A program made the position numbers and the translations under genes. From contig CAWAJR010000003.1 of the NCBI GenBank assembly GCA_963782465.1, forward strand, positions 372,001-436,000: a stretch of DNA of 64,000 nt, written 5' to 3'. The DNA comes from JAODBJ01 sp963782465 (GTDB taxonomy: Bacteria > Actinomycetota > Acidimicrobiia > IMCC26256 > PALSA-610). Position 1 is the first letter of the stretch. The number at the start of each line of letters is the position of its first letter. Positions 26,374 through 34,233 of the stretch are shown here, in pieces. The notes under the pieces were generated by a model. It searched no databases and was not told where the DNA came from. It saw nothing but the letters and a program-made list of their open reading frames with translations.

Positions 26374-26421
26374 GGGTTGTGACGGTTGTACCCCCGTACG
26401 GGGGTACAACCGTCACAACCC
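26374..26421. repeat. 48-bp perfect palindrome, family A, copy 2
   Basis: Left arm starts GGGTTGTGACGGTTGTACCC and the right arm is its exact reverse complement over 24 nt, with no mismatch. It lies between convergent genes (kinase-like on plus, IF-2B-like on minus), the position of a two-way terminator. Copy 1 at 5941-5988 shares 46 of 48 bases. Confidence 0.92.
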
Positions 26422-26432
26422 GGCGGCGTGAT

Positions 26433-27242
26433 CTAGAGGGGGCGGAGGAGTTCGGGGACGACGGGGCAGTCGGGGCGAGCGTCGGCATCGGCGATCGGTT
26501 CGAGGCCGCGCGGGCCTGCGACCCGATCGAACTTCTCCAGGGTGACGACCTCGGTCGGCGGTTCCGCGTCGGGCGCGTCGAGATGGTCGGTGCTGCTCGC
26601 AGCCGCGGTTTCAAGGGCCTCGAACAACCGGCGGGGGAGCGCCCGGCCGACACCACCGATCAACCACGTCTCACCCGACGCGCCGACCACGTCGAGCGCC
26701 GCACCCGTCCCCGCGGGAACGACGGCTCGGCCCGCGCCGAGCGCGGCGGCGGGCACGAGCAGGCGGGCAACCCGCATGGTCGCGAGGTCCCACTCGTCGA
26801 CGACCCGGACGCGCCCTTCCCGCCGGCGCTGCCGCAGCGCGCTCGCGACGTCGGCCCCTTCGGAGCGCACCGAGACCGTTTCGATGTCGAGCCGTTCGGC
26901 GAGCGCGCAGTCGACGGCGAACGGCCAGCCGACCACCGCGACGACCTCTTCGTCGTCGAGCAGCGGGAGGTTCGCGGCGAGCCGGTCGGCGGTGCGGTCG
27001 GCGTCGAGCATCCGTACCGCTTCGCGCGACGCGGTCGCCGCATCGGCCGCCGCCAGGACCCGCGCGCACACCCACCACAGGGCGCCGTGAGAACGGTGAT
27101 GGGCGAGGAGCCGGCGGCACGCGACCACGAGGCTCGCCGGTTCCGACGCGAACGCACCCAGCGCTTCGGCGGCTTCGACCGCGAGCGCGTGGTCTTCGAG
27201 CGAGCGCCGGGTGATGGAACGGAGGCGCTCGGTCGGGTTCAC
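26433..27242 (-). CDS. conserved protein with eIF-2B/MtnA-like fold, unknown function
   Basis: A 269-residue protein. An N-terminal helical part (ERLRSITRRSLEDHALAVEAA) precedes a Rossmann-like part (EEVVAVVGWPFAVDCALAERLDIETVSVRSEG in part; VRVVDEWDLATMRVARLLVPA; GAGRAVVPAGTGAALDV). The order of strands and the GRAVVPAGTGA motif recall translation initiation factor 2B-like sugar-phosphate isomerases, which are common as hypothetical proteins in Actinobacteria. The conserved catalytic Cys of MtnA is not apparent. It starts with GTG at 27242, 7 nt after the acyl-CoA dehydrogenase stop, so the two are co-transcribed. Fold assignment is tentative. Confidence 0.6.
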   Translation of the reverse strand: MNPTERLRSITRRSLEDHALAVEAAEALGAFASEPASLVVACRRLLAHHRSHGALWWVCARVLAAADAATASREAVRMLDADRTADRLAANLPLLDDEEVVAVVGWPFAVDCALAERLDIETVSVRSEGADVASALRQRRREGRVRVVDEWDLATMRVARLLVPAAALGAGRAVVPAGTGAALDVVGASGETWLIGGVGRALPRRLFEALETAAASSTDHLDAPDAEPPTEVVTLEKFDRVAGPRGLEPIADADARPDCPVVPELLRPL

Positions 27243-27249
27243 GTGGTAG

Positions 27250-28467
27250 TCATCGAACAGGAGCAGGCTCCTTCGGGAGACCGAGGACGCGTTCGCCCAC
27301 GATGTTTCGCATCACTTCGTCGGTGCCGCCCGCGATACGCAGACCGGGTACACCGAGCACGAACTCGGCCCAGGCGTACGTTCCCCACTCGCCGGTGTCG
27401 GCGACCACACGCGGACCGAGGAGGTCGGCGATCAACGCCGCGGTGCGCGACATGTTCTGCGTGAGCGACAACTTCGCGATCGACATTTCCGGGCCCGGTA
27501 GCTGGCCCGCTTTGATCTTCGCCATTGCCCGCAGGTTGTTGTAGCTCGCAACCGCGTTCCGCACGTAGATGTCGGCGATGCGCTGGCGGATGACCGGGTC
27601 GGCGGCTTTGCCGTTGCGCCGCGCGGTTTCGATCAACCGGTTCGCGCCGGGCAGTCCGGAGCCCACGCCGCCACCCCCGATCGACGCGCGCTCGTTCATC
27701 AACGTGGTGAGCGCGACGGTCCAACCTTCGTCGACGTCGCCGAGCCGGTGCGAGTCGTGCACCCGTACGTCGGTGAGGAACACCTCGTTGAACGACGCGC
27801 CGCCCGTCATCTGCCGCAGCGGGCGCACTTCGACACCCGGCGCGTGCATGTCGATGAGGAACATCGTGAGGCCCTTGTGCTTGGGCTTGTCGGGCGACGT
27901 GCGGGTGATGATCTCGCCGACGTCGCTGTACTGCGCGCCCGACGTCCACACCTTCTGGCCGTTGAGCACCCATTCGTCGCCGTCGCGCCCGGCCGACGTC
28001 TGGATACCGGCCAGGTCGGACCCGGCGATCGGCTCGGAGAACAACTGGCAGCCGATGATGTCGCCGCGCCACAACCGGCGCAGGTAATGCTGCTTCACGT
28101 CTTCGATCGCATGGGCGAGGATCGTCGGCGCGACCATCCCGAGCCCGATACCGAAGGGCGCTTCCGACGGCGTGCGGTACTCGGCCGCGATCTCGCCGAA
28201 CGCGCGCTGGTGCGCGGGGGTGAGGCCCGCCCCGCCGTACTCGGCCGGGCCGGTGAGCCAGCCGTACCCCGCGTCGAACACCTTGGCCCGCCAGGCGCGG
28301 CCTTCGTCGATCTCGCGCTGCTCTTCGGCCTTCGACTTCTCGTCGAGCAGGCCGACCCGATCGGAGCCCTGCCCCCACTCGCCGCGCTCTTCGCCTCGCC
28401 GTTCGGCGTTCGCCTCGAAGAACGCACGAGCACCGGCCCTGATGTCGTCAACGGTCGCGTCGCCCAT
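27250..28467 (-). CDS. acyl-CoA dehydrogenase
   Basis: A 405-residue FAD-dependent acyl-CoA dehydrogenase. Motifs in order: GWLTGPAEYGGAGLTPAHQ, QLFSEPIAGSDLAGIQTSA (FAD side), WVLNGQKVWTSGAQYSD, NERASIGGGG and the C-terminal GVPGLRIAGGTDEVMRNIV, with the arginine and T-D-E common near the C-terminus. The usual catalytic base Glu would be in the GGTDE segment. The pattern RAFFEANAERR at the N-terminus matches actinobacterial enzymes of steroid or branched-chain acyl-CoA catabolism. ATG 28467 is chosen because a TACCAT box lies 8 nt upstream; longer starts would overlap that promoter. Confidence 0.9.
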   Translation of the reverse strand: MGDATVDDIRAGARAFFEANAERRGEERGEWGQGSDRVGLLDEKSKAEEQREIDEGRAWRAKVFDAGYGWLTGPAEYGGAGLTPAHQRAFGEIAAEYRTPSEAPFGIGLGMVAPTILAHAIEDVKQHYLRRLWRGDIIGCQLFSEPIAGSDLAGIQTSAGRDGDEWVLNGQKVWTSGAQYSDVGEIITRTSPDKPKHKGLTMFLIDMHAPGVEVRPLRQMTGGASFNEVFLTDVRVHDSHRLGDVDEGWTVALTTLMNERASIGGGGVGSGLPGANRLIETARRNGKAADPVIRQRIADIYVRNAVASYNNLRAMAKIKAGQLPGPEMSIAKLSLTQNMSRTAALIADLLGPRVVADTGEWGTYAWAEFVLGVPGLRIAGGTDEVMRNIVGERVLGLPKEPAPVR

Positions 28468-28475
28468 GCGCGCGG

Positions 28476-28481
28476 ATGGTA
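28476..28481 (-). promoter_or_regulatory. -10 box for acyl-CoA dehydrogenase gene (leaderless)
   Basis: TACCAT on the minus strand ends 8 nt before the ATG at 28467. Confidence 0.45.
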
Positions 28482-28504
28482 GCGACGGCAACCGCCGCCG
28501 CGAG

Positions 28505-28894
28505 TCAGAACTCGGTGACTGCCCGTACCTGCGCGAAAAGATCGTGCAGTTCCGCCAGCAGGTCGCGGGCGGCGCCCACCCGGTCGACGTCACCCCGTAC
28601 CGCGATGCGGCCGTCCATCAGCGCGGCCTGCGCGTTGGCCGCGCCCGACGCGAGGCCACCGGCCGTCTCGTAGTCGGTGGTCACGACGAGGTCGGGGGGT
28701 TCGGGTGTGCCGGGTCGAACCCGCGCCCCCGCAGGCCGGAACTCGACCTGGTACGACACCGGCCCGCCCGGCGCACCCGTCACGTCGGCCTGGAGCACGA
28801 GCCGCTGACCAGGCGAAAGGTTCGGGAGCTCGCCCCTCGCCCGCGCCGCCTCGTCGAGCCGCGCGAGCCACTCGGGCGAGAGGAAGGCGACCAC
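28505..28894 (-). CDS. SCP2 sterol-carrier-like domain protein
   Basis: A 129-residue single-domain SCP2-like protein: FLSPEWLARLDEAAR, VSYQVEFRPAGARV, DLVVTTDYETAGGLASG, AALMDGRIAVRGDVDRV and a C-terminal helix. The SCP2 fold binds sterol or acyl chains in a hydrophobic tunnel. Near the acyl-CoA dehydrogenase it may hold a lipid substrate or act as a carrier. GTG 28894 is preceded at 7 nt by a TAGCCT box and is divergent from the prenyl synthase gene. Confidence 0.82.
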   Translation of the reverse strand: MVAFLSPEWLARLDEAARARGELPNLSPGQRLVLQADVTGAPGGPVSYQVEFRPAGARVRPGTPEPPDLVVTTDYETAGGLASGAANAQAALMDGRIAVRGDVDRVGAARDLLAELHDLFAQVRAVTEF

Positions 28895-28901
28895 GGTTCG
28901 G

Positions 28902-28907
28902 AGGCTA
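28902..28907 (-). promoter_or_regulatory. -10 box for the SCP2 gene (leaderless)
   Basis: TAGCCT on the minus strand ends 7 nt before the GTG at 28894. Only 13 nt separate it from the -10 box of the divergent gene. Confidence 0.6.
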
Positions 28908-28920
28908 GGGGACGGTGTCG

Positions 28921-28926
28921 TACCCT
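28921..28926 (+). promoter_or_regulatory. -10 box for the polyprenyl synthase gene (leaderless)
   Basis: TACCCT ends 6 nt before the ATG at 28933. This supports ATG 28933 over an in-frame GTG at 28915. Confidence 0.55.
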
Positions 28927-28932
28927 CTGTCC

Positions 28933-30009
28933 ATGACGACCGCGCGCGCCTCCGTGCGTTTCCCAGGCGCGGTCGAATCGATCGCGACCCGCGTCGAAGC
29001 GCGCCTCACCGCACTCCTCGCCGGGGAACGTGCCCGCTGGGAGGCGGTCGACCCCGACCTCGCCGCGCCGATCGACGCGCTCGCGACCTTCGTCACCGTC
29101 GGGGGGAAGCGCCTGCGCCCGGCGTTCTGCCACTGCGCGTTCGTCGGCGCGGGTGGCGACCCGAACGACCCGCTCGTCGTCGACGCGGCCGCCGCGCTCG
29201 AACTCGTGCACACGTTCGCGTTGATCCACGACGACGTGATGGACGGTTCCGACACCCGGCGCGGTGCCGACGCGGTCCACCGCCAGTTCGTGATGGAGCA
29301 CCTCCGCTCGCGCTGGCGCGGTGAGCCCCGCCGGTTCGGCGAAGGGATGGCGATCCTCGTCGGCGACTTCGCGTTCGTCTATGCCGATCTGATGATGCGT
29401 CACGCGCCGGCCGAAGCCGTCACGATCTACGACGAACTGCGCATCGAGTTGTGTGTCGGTCAATCGCTCGACCTGGTCGGCACCGCACGCGCGGTGGCCG
29501 ACCCCGCGGCCGCTCGCCGTATCGCCACGTACAAGTCGGGGAAGTACACCGTCGAACGCCCGCTCCATCTCGGCGCCGCCCTCGCCGGCCGTCTCGACGA
29601 GTTCGCCGAACCGCTCTCGGCGATCGGTCTCCCGCTCGGCGAAGCCTTCCAGCTGCGCGACGACGTGCTCGGCGTGTTCGGCGACGAAGAGGTCACCGGC
29701 AAGCCGGTCGGCGACGACCTCCGCGAAGGCAAACTCACCCCCCTGGTCGTGATCGCCACCGAACGGGCGACCGGCGACGCCGAAGACGAAGCGCTGCTCG
29801 GCCGCCTCGGTGCAGCCGATCTCGATCCGCTGGAGGTGCGTGCCCTCCAGGACCTGTTCGTCAGCACCGGTGCCCTCGCCGACGTCGAAGTGACGATCGA
29901 ACGGCTCGTCGCCGAGGCTCGCGCCGCGCTGGCGCGCGCGTCCCTCGCGGGCGACGCGCGCGAGCACCTCGAGGACCTCGCAACGTACGTGGCCTGGCGC
30001 GATCGCTGA
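28933..30009 (+). CDS. polyprenyl (geranylgeranyl-type) diphosphate synthase
   Basis: A 358-residue trans-isoprenyl diphosphate synthase. The first aspartate-rich motif is DDVMD at residues 100-104 (ALIHDDVMDGSDTRRG), the second is in FQLRDDVLGVFGD, and VGGKRLRP binds diphosphate. It condenses isopentenyl diphosphate with an allylic diphosphate. The small residues before DDxxD (TFALI) hint at a C20 or similar product, but product length cannot be fixed by eye. Possible roles are menaquinone side chain or carotenoid precursor supply. The start is set by the -10 box 6 nt upstream. Confidence 0.9.
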   Translation: MTTARASVRFPGAVESIATRVEARLTALLAGERARWEAVDPDLAAPIDALATFVTVGGKRLRPAFCHCAFVGAGGDPNDPLVVDAAAALELVHTFALIHDDVMDGSDTRRGADAVHRQFVMEHLRSRWRGEPRRFGEGMAILVGDFAFVYADLMMRHAPAEAVTIYDELRIELCVGQSLDLVGTARAVADPAAARRIATYKSGKYTVERPLHLGAALAGRLDEFAEPLSAIGLPLGEAFQLRDDVLGVFGDEEVTGKPVGDDLREGKLTPLVVIATERATGDAEDEALLGRLGAADLDPLEVRALQDLFVSTGALADVEVTIERLVAEARAALARASLAGDAREHLEDLATYVAWRDR

Positions 30010-30079
30010 CCGGCGTCGCCGGCAGCCCTTCCCGGGTTCGCGCGCGGCCTCCGATCGCTTCTGGCCCGGGATGCACCAT

Positions 30080-30085
30080 TAGGCT
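30080..30085 (+). promoter_or_regulatory. -10 box for the ABC exporter operon (leaderless)
   Basis: TAGGCT ends 7 nt before the ATG at 30093. Confidence 0.55.
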
Positions 30086-30092
30086 CGGCTCG

Positions 30093-31034
30093 ATGCCCGC
30101 GGACGACGCCGCCGCCCCCGCGATCACAGTCGAAGGGCTGGTCAAGCACTACGCGACCGTGCGCGCGGTCGACGGGTTGACGTTCAGCGTCCGGCCGGGC
30201 GAGGTGTTCGGGCTCCTCGGGCCGAACGGCGCCGGCAAGACCACCACCGTCGAGATCCTCGAGGGGTACCGCCAGGCCGGCAGCGGCACCGTGCGGGTGC
30301 TCGGCCTCGACCCGTGGCGTGAAGGGCCGCGCCTGCGCCCCCTGATCGGCGTCATGTTGCAGGAGGGCGGGATGTACCCGGGCCTCCGGCCGCTCGAACT
30401 GTTGCGCCTCTTCGCCGCGTACTACCCCGACCCCGACGACCCGGAGCGGCTCATCGACGTCGTCGGCCTGCGCGACGCGACCCGCACGATGATCCGGCGC
30501 CTGTCGGGCGGTCAGAAGCAGCGTCTCTCCCTCGCCGCCGCGCTCGTCGGCAAGCCGCGGGTCGTGTTCCTCGACGAGCCCACCGCCGGCATGGACCCGC
30601 ACGCCCGCGCCACGACGTGGGAGCTGGTGCGGCAGTTGAGCGCGGCCGGCACCACGGTGCTGCTCACGACGCACGCGATGGACGAGGCCGAGCACCTGTG
30701 CGACCGGGTCGCGATCATCGCGAGTGGCCGGCTCGCCGCGCTGGGCACGCCCGCCGACCTCACCCGCCACGCCGCGTCTGACGAGGTGTGGTTCGCGGCC
30801 GAAGCCGGGATCGACTGTGTCGCGCTCGCGTCGGCGCTTTCGTTGCCGGCCAACCTCGTGGTCGAGGAGCGCCCCGGCGAGTACCTGCTCCGTTCGGCCG
30901 GGACACCGGCGCTCGTCGCCGACCTGGCCTGCCACCTGCGCGACAACGACGTCATGCTCGCCGCGCTCCAAGCCGGGCGGCGCTCCCTCGAAGAGGTGTT
31001 CTTGCAGATCACCGCCGAGGCCGATCGAGCATGA
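30093..31034 (+). CDS. ABC transporter ATP-binding protein
   Basis: A 313-residue ABC-2-type exporter ATPase. Walker A GPNGAGKT (43-50), Q-loop MLQEGG, signature LSGGQKQR, Walker B VVFLDEPT and the switch histidine in LLTTHAMDEAEH are all present. A ~90-residue C-terminal extension (SDEVWFAAEAGIDC onward) is typical of DrrA-like exporters. It overlaps the permease gene by ATGA and forms a two-component exporter. In M. tuberculosis a similar ABC pair sits with ctaA and ctaB (Rv1451-Rv1458c). A role linked to heme or oxidase assembly is therefore possible, though a drug or lipid export role is equally compatible. Confidence 0.9.
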   Translation: MPADDAAAPAITVEGLVKHYATVRAVDGLTFSVRPGEVFGLLGPNGAGKTTTVEILEGYRQAGSGTVRVLGLDPWREGPRLRPLIGVMLQEGGMYPGLRPLELLRLFAAYYPDPDDPERLIDVVGLRDATRTMIRRLSGGQKQRLSLAAALVGKPRVVFLDEPTAGMDPHARATTWELVRQLSAAGTTVLLTTHAMDEAEHLCDRVAIIASGRLAALGTPADLTRHAASDEVWFAAEAGIDCVALASALSLPANLVVEERPGEYLLRSAGTPALVADLACHLRDNDVMLAALQAGRRSLEEVFLQITAEADRA

Positions 31035-31759
31035 GTGCCCGCGCCTTGATGGCCCAGGCGAAGATCGAGCTGTTGATGACCTTGCGGCGCGGCGAGAACG
31101 TCGTCGTCACGTTGGTGATCCCGCTCGGTGTGCTGCTGTTCTTCGGCAAGGTCGACACGCTCACCAACCTCGCCGACCCGGTCGCGTTCCTCGTGCCGGG
31201 CACCCTCGCGCTGGCGGTCATGGCGGCCGCGATGGTGAGCCTCGGCATCGCGACCGGCTACGAACGTCGTTACGGCGTGCTGAAACGGCTCGGCACGACA
31301 CCGCTGTCGCGCGGTGGCCTGCTCACCGCGAAGACGATCACGGTCCTCGCGCTCGAGGTGTTACAGGCGGTGCTGATCGTCGCGGTCGGCGCCGCGCTCG
31401 GTTGGTCGGTACCGGCCGGCGTGGTACCCGCGATCGGGATACTGCTCATCGGCACCGTCGCGTTCGCGGGCCTGGGCCTCCTGATGGCGGGCACGCTGCG
31501 GGCCGAGGCGACGCTCGGCCTCGCCAACGGCTTGTTCCTCGTGCTGCTCTTCCTCGGCGGGATGGCCTACCCGCTCGACCGTCTGCCCGGCGCGATGCAG
31601 GCGTTCGCCAAGGCGCTGCCCGCGGGTGCGCTCTCGGAGTCGTTGCGCGGTGTGCTCGACCACGGCCGCCACTTCGCGACCGGCGAGTTCGTGGTGCTGG
31701 CCGTATGGGCGATCGCCGCGTCGATCGCCGCCACCCGCCTGTTCCGCTGGGAGGAATAA
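31031..31759 (+). CDS. ABC-2 type transporter permease
   Basis: A 242-residue permease with six predicted helices (VVTLVIPLGVLLFF, AVMAAAMVSLGIATG, VLQAVLIVAVGAALG, AIGILLIGTVAFAGLGLL, GLFLVLLFLGGMAYPLDRLP, FVVLAVWAIAASIAA). The ERRYGVLKRLGTTPLSRGGLL loop is the hallmark of ABC-2 exporters and contacts the ATPase. The start codon overlaps the ATPase stop (ATGA), so the two subunits are made together. Substrate unknown. A 52-bp palindromic repeat follows the stop, before the convergent redoxin gene. Confidence 0.88.
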   Translation: MSARALMAQAKIELLMTLRRGENVVVTLVIPLGVLLFFGKVDTLTNLADPVAFLVPGTLALAVMAAAMVSLGIATGYERRYGVLKRLGTTPLSRGGLLTAKTITVLALEVLQAVLIVAVGAALGWSVPAGVVPAIGILLIGTVAFAGLGLLMAGTLRAEATLGLANGLFLVLLFLGGMAYPLDRLPGAMQAFAKALPAGALSESLRGVLDHGRHFATGEFVVLAVWAIAASIAATRLFRWEE

Positions 31760-31770
31760 CCCTCCGGGCT

Positions 31771-31822
31771 CGTTTTGATGTACCGGAAGCGCGCCCGCGG
31801 GCGTCCTCGCTACATCAAAACG
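31771..31822. repeat. 52-bp interrupted palindrome, family B, copy 1
   Basis: Perfect 12-nt arms CGTTTTGATGTA and TACATCAAAACG flank a 28-nt GC-rich centre that itself holds the palindrome CGCCCGCGGGCG (31792-31803). It lies between convergent genes (ABC permease and redoxin), so it could fold as a long two-part hairpin and end transcription. A second copy of equal length is at 38858-38909. Confidence 0.9.
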
Positions 31823-31829
31823 GGTGGGG

Positions 31830-32435
31830 TCAACCGGCGAGGAAGCGGTTGAAGGCGTTCCGGATGTCTTGGGCGGTGCCGTCGCCGGCCACCCGGTCGC
31901 GGACGATCCCCTCGGCGTCGACGAAGAACGTCGTCGGCACGTTGACGACGCCGAAGGCCTTGGCGATGCGGTAACCGTCGTCGGGCGTGATCGGGAACGT
32001 GATGTGGTGCTCCTGCACGAAGGCGCGCGAGTCGCTCTGCGGGTCTTGGAAGGTGACCCCGACAACGGGCAGCGAGCCGTGGTGCGCGGCATACACCTGC
32101 TGCACGACCGGCAGTTCCTTGCGGCACGGGTCGCACCACGACGCCCAGAACGCGACGACGTACGCCTTGCCCCGGAAATCGGCGGTGTTCAGGTAGCCGT
32201 GATCGAGGCGGGCGAGGCGGAACGTCGGGGCCGCCTGCCCGGCGAGCACGACGTGCTTGGCCGTGAGCCCCGGGACCGTTTGCACGACCGTCCCCGCGTT
32301 CTGATGGTCGGTGTGGCGGGTGGCGAACACGACGAGGCCGGCCGCGAGCGCGACGCAGACGACCATCAAGATCCAGGCGCGGGGGTCGCGCAGGAGCGCC
32401 GAGCGCTCAGCGGAAGACGAGGGTGTCGACCGCAA
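31830..32435 (-). CDS. membrane-anchored TlpA/ResA-like thioredoxin-fold protein
   Basis: About 201 residues. One N-terminal membrane helix (WILMVVCVALAAGLVVFA) anchors an extracytoplasmic redoxin domain with the active site WASWCDPCRKE (CxxC) and the cis-Pro loop VNVPTTFFVD. Such proteins reduce or transfer disulfides during cytochrome c or oxidase CuA-site assembly. The start is uncertain. TTG 32435, overlapping ctaB by 29 nt, gives a normal cytosolic tail; the first ATG lies inside the membrane helix. Its position directly after ctaB favours an oxidase-assembly role. Confidence 0.82.
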   Translation of the reverse strand: MRSTPSSSAERSALLRDPRAWILMVVCVALAAGLVVFATRHTDHQNAGTVVQTVPGLTAKHVVLAGQAAPTFRLARLDHGYLNTADFRGKAYVVAFWASWCDPCRKELPVVQQVYAAHHGSLPVVGVTFQDPQSDSRAFVQEHHITFPITPDDGYRIAKAFGVVNVPTTFFVDAEGIVRDRVAGDGTAQDIRNAFNRFLAG

Positions 32436-33312
32436 CGGCGACGAAGACCAGCATGAGGTAGACGTTCGAAAGGCCGAAGAAGCGGATCGCTCGTTTCGGG
32501 TCGCCGTCGCGCATGAGGCCGATGGCACCGAGGATGAACGCCGCGCCCGCGATCGATGCGACGCCGAGGTAGATCCAACCCACCGACGTCGCGGACCCGA
32601 GCGTGAGGGTGAGCGCAACCGTGAACACCGCGTAGCGGAAGATGCCTCGCGTCGTGGCCGGCACCCCTTTGACGACCGGCAGCATCGGGATCCCGGCCGC
32701 CGCGTAATCGTCGCGGTACTTGAGCGCGAGCGCCCAGAAATGCGCGGGCGTCCAGGCGAAGACGACCAGGAACAGGATCCAGGCCGGCGCCGACACCCGT
32801 CCGGTGACGGCGGCCCAACCGACCAGCGCGGGGACCGCACCCGCTGCACCGCCGATGACGATGTTCTGCACGCTGCGCGGCTTGAGCCAGATCGTGTAGA
32901 CGAACACGTAGAAGAGCGTCGCGGCCATCGTGAGGCACGCCGAGAGCACGTTCGCCATCGCGGCCAGCACAATGAACGCGACGACGTTCAACCCGATGCC
33001 GAACGCCAGCGCGTTGCCGGGTTCGATGTCGCCCGACGGCAGCGGCCGGTGCACCGTGCGGCGCATCAGGTGGTCGCGGTCGCGTTCGATCCAGCAGTTG
33101 ATCGCGTTGGCGCCCCCTGCGGCGAGCGCGCCGCCGACGAGCACTGCGAACACCAGGTGCCAGGCCGGCCACCCGCGCGCCGCGAGCACCATCGGTGGCA
33201 ACGCGGTGACGAGCAACAGTTCGACCACCCGCGGCTTGGTGAGCCGGAAGTACGCCGACAAGGTCGCCGAAAGGCGGCGGGCGGGTGCGTCGAGCGACGT
33301 GGGAAGGAGCAT
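32407..33312 (-). CDS. ctaB: protoheme IX farnesyltransferase (heme O synthase)
   Basis: A 301-residue UbiA-superfamily membrane prenyltransferase (COX10/CtaB) with about nine helices. The Mg-diphosphate-binding motif is NCWIERDRDHLMRRT, and the second Asp-rich loop is LKYRDDYAAAGIPMLPVV. YFRLTKPRVVELLLVTALP is the signature N-terminus. It adds a farnesyl group to protoheme IX, giving heme O, the substrate of CtaA (12712-13662). A TACGAT box about 35 nt upstream may be its promoter. Downstream it overlaps the redoxin gene. Confidence 0.94.
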   Translation of the reverse strand: MLLPTSLDAPARRLSATLSAYFRLTKPRVVELLLVTALPPMVLAARGWPAWHLVFAVLVGGALAAGGANAINCWIERDRDHLMRRTVHRPLPSGDIEPGNALAFGIGLNVVAFIVLAAMANVLSACLTMAATLFYVFVYTIWLKPRSVQNIVIGGAAGAVPALVGWAAVTGRVSAPAWILFLVVFAWTPAHFWALALKYRDDYAAAGIPMLPVVKGVPATTRGIFRYAVFTVALTLTLGSATSVGWIYLGVASIAGAAFILGAIGLMRDGDPKRAIRFFGLSNVYLMLVFVAVAVDTLVFR

Positions 33313-33403
33313 CAGAGCGGGGCGTGCCCAGAAGCGGGGCGTTGGGATCGTACCCCGGCCGCGCGTGCGATGAACCGCGTGTAGCGCGGCGTCACTTCAC
33401 GCG

Positions 33404-33796
33404 TCACTTCACGACCAGCTTGCCGTTCATGCCCGCGGCGCGGTGCCCGGGGATGTCGCAGTAGAAGCTGTACGTGCCCGCCTTCAGCGTGACGGTGCCC
33501 ATCTTCGTCGAGTGCGGCGGCGCGGTGAGCTTGAAGTTCTGGCCACCGATCACGAAGGTGTGCAGCAACGAACCCTGGTTCTCGTACGTCACGGTGAGCG
33601 GCCCCGGCGACGCGTCGATCTCTTTGGTGTTGAAGTAGATGTCGTGCGCGATCACGGTGACCTTGCCATTGGTCGCCGTGATCGGTGCGCTGTTGTTGTT
33701 GCCACCGCCGCCGCTGCTGCTCCCGCAGGCCGCGAGGAACAGACCAAGGCCCAGGACCAGCCCGCATACCAGGCCGAAATGCCTGACGCGACGCAT
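33404..33796 (-). CDS. cupredoxin-domain lipoprotein
   Basis: A 130-residue lipoprotein. The signal peptide ends in the lipobox LAAC (FGLVCGLVLGLGLFLAAC), followed by a Ser/Gly/Asn linker. The cupredoxin domain has the expected type 1 copper ligands: His in SLLHTFVIGG, then Cys, His and Met in YSFYCDIPGHRAAGM. It would carry electrons or copper on the outer face of the membrane. With ctaB and a TlpA-like redoxin next door, delivery of copper or electrons to cytochrome c oxidase is a reasonable inference. A TAGCCT box lies 28 nt upstream, and a GGAAAGG ribosome-binding site is present, so this transcript has a short leader. Confidence 0.88.
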   Translation of the reverse strand: MRRVRHFGLVCGLVLGLGLFLAACGSSSGGGGNNNSAPITATNGKVTVIAHDIYFNTKEIDASPGPLTVTYENQGSLLHTFVIGGQNFKLTAPPHSTKMGTVTLKAGTYSFYCDIPGHRAAGMNGKLVVK

Positions 33797-33824
33797 GAAA
33801 ACCCTTTCCACAGCGACGTTTCGG

Positions 33825-33830
33825 AGGCTA
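33825..33830 (-). promoter_or_regulatory. -10 box for the cupredoxin gene (leadered)
   Basis: TAGCCT on the minus strand lies 28 nt before the ATG at 33796, with a GGAAAGG ribosome-binding site in between. Confidence 0.45.
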
Positions 33831-33874
33831 TCGGAGCACCCTCCCGGGGTGGCGAATCGCACGACCGGCACCGA

Positions 33875-33880
33875 TAGCCT
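33875..33880 (+). promoter_or_regulatory. -10 box for the GroES-like gene (leaderless)
   Basis: TAGCCT ends 7 nt before the ATG at 33888. Confidence 0.6.
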
Positions 33881-33887
33881 GGTGGCG

Positions 33888-34226
33888 ATGCCTCAACCCG
33901 AGCGAGCGGACGACGCCAAAGCGTCGATCCGGATGACCGCCGACCGCCTCCTGCTCGCGCCGTCCACCGAAGCGGGGGAGCGGAAGAGCAGGGCCGGCAT
34001 CCTCATTCCCGCGACGGCGAACGTCGACCGCCGCCTCGTGTGGGCCGATGTCGTCGCGGCCGGGCCGACCGTCCGCACCGTCGAGGCCGGCGACTCCGTG
34101 CTGTTCGCGCCCGACAGCGGCTTCGACGTCGAGATCCACGGCGAGGAATACCTGATCCTGCGCGAGCGCGACGTGCACGCGATCGCGTCGACGCGGGGCG
34201 AAGGCAACACCGGCCTCTACCTGTGA
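33888..34226 (+). CDS. GroES-like (chaperonin-10 fold) protein
   Basis: A 112-residue GroES-fold protein: IRMTADRLLLAPSTEAGER, SRAGILIPATANVDRRLVWA (the mobile-loop region), VVAAGPTVRTVEAGDSVLFAPDSG and EEYLILRERDVHAI. The true GroES mobile-loop IVL-type tripeptide is replaced by ILIP. No groEL gene is adjacent, and it is transcribed with an SDR gene 7 nt downstream. It is therefore probably a divergent paralogue and not the housekeeping co-chaperonin. Confidence 0.8.
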   Translation: MPQPERADDAKASIRMTADRLLLAPSTEAGERKSRAGILIPATANVDRRLVWADVVAAGPTVRTVEAGDSVLFAPDSGFDVEIHGEEYLILRERDVHAIASTRGEGNTGLYL

Positions 34227-34233
34227 ACCAGCT

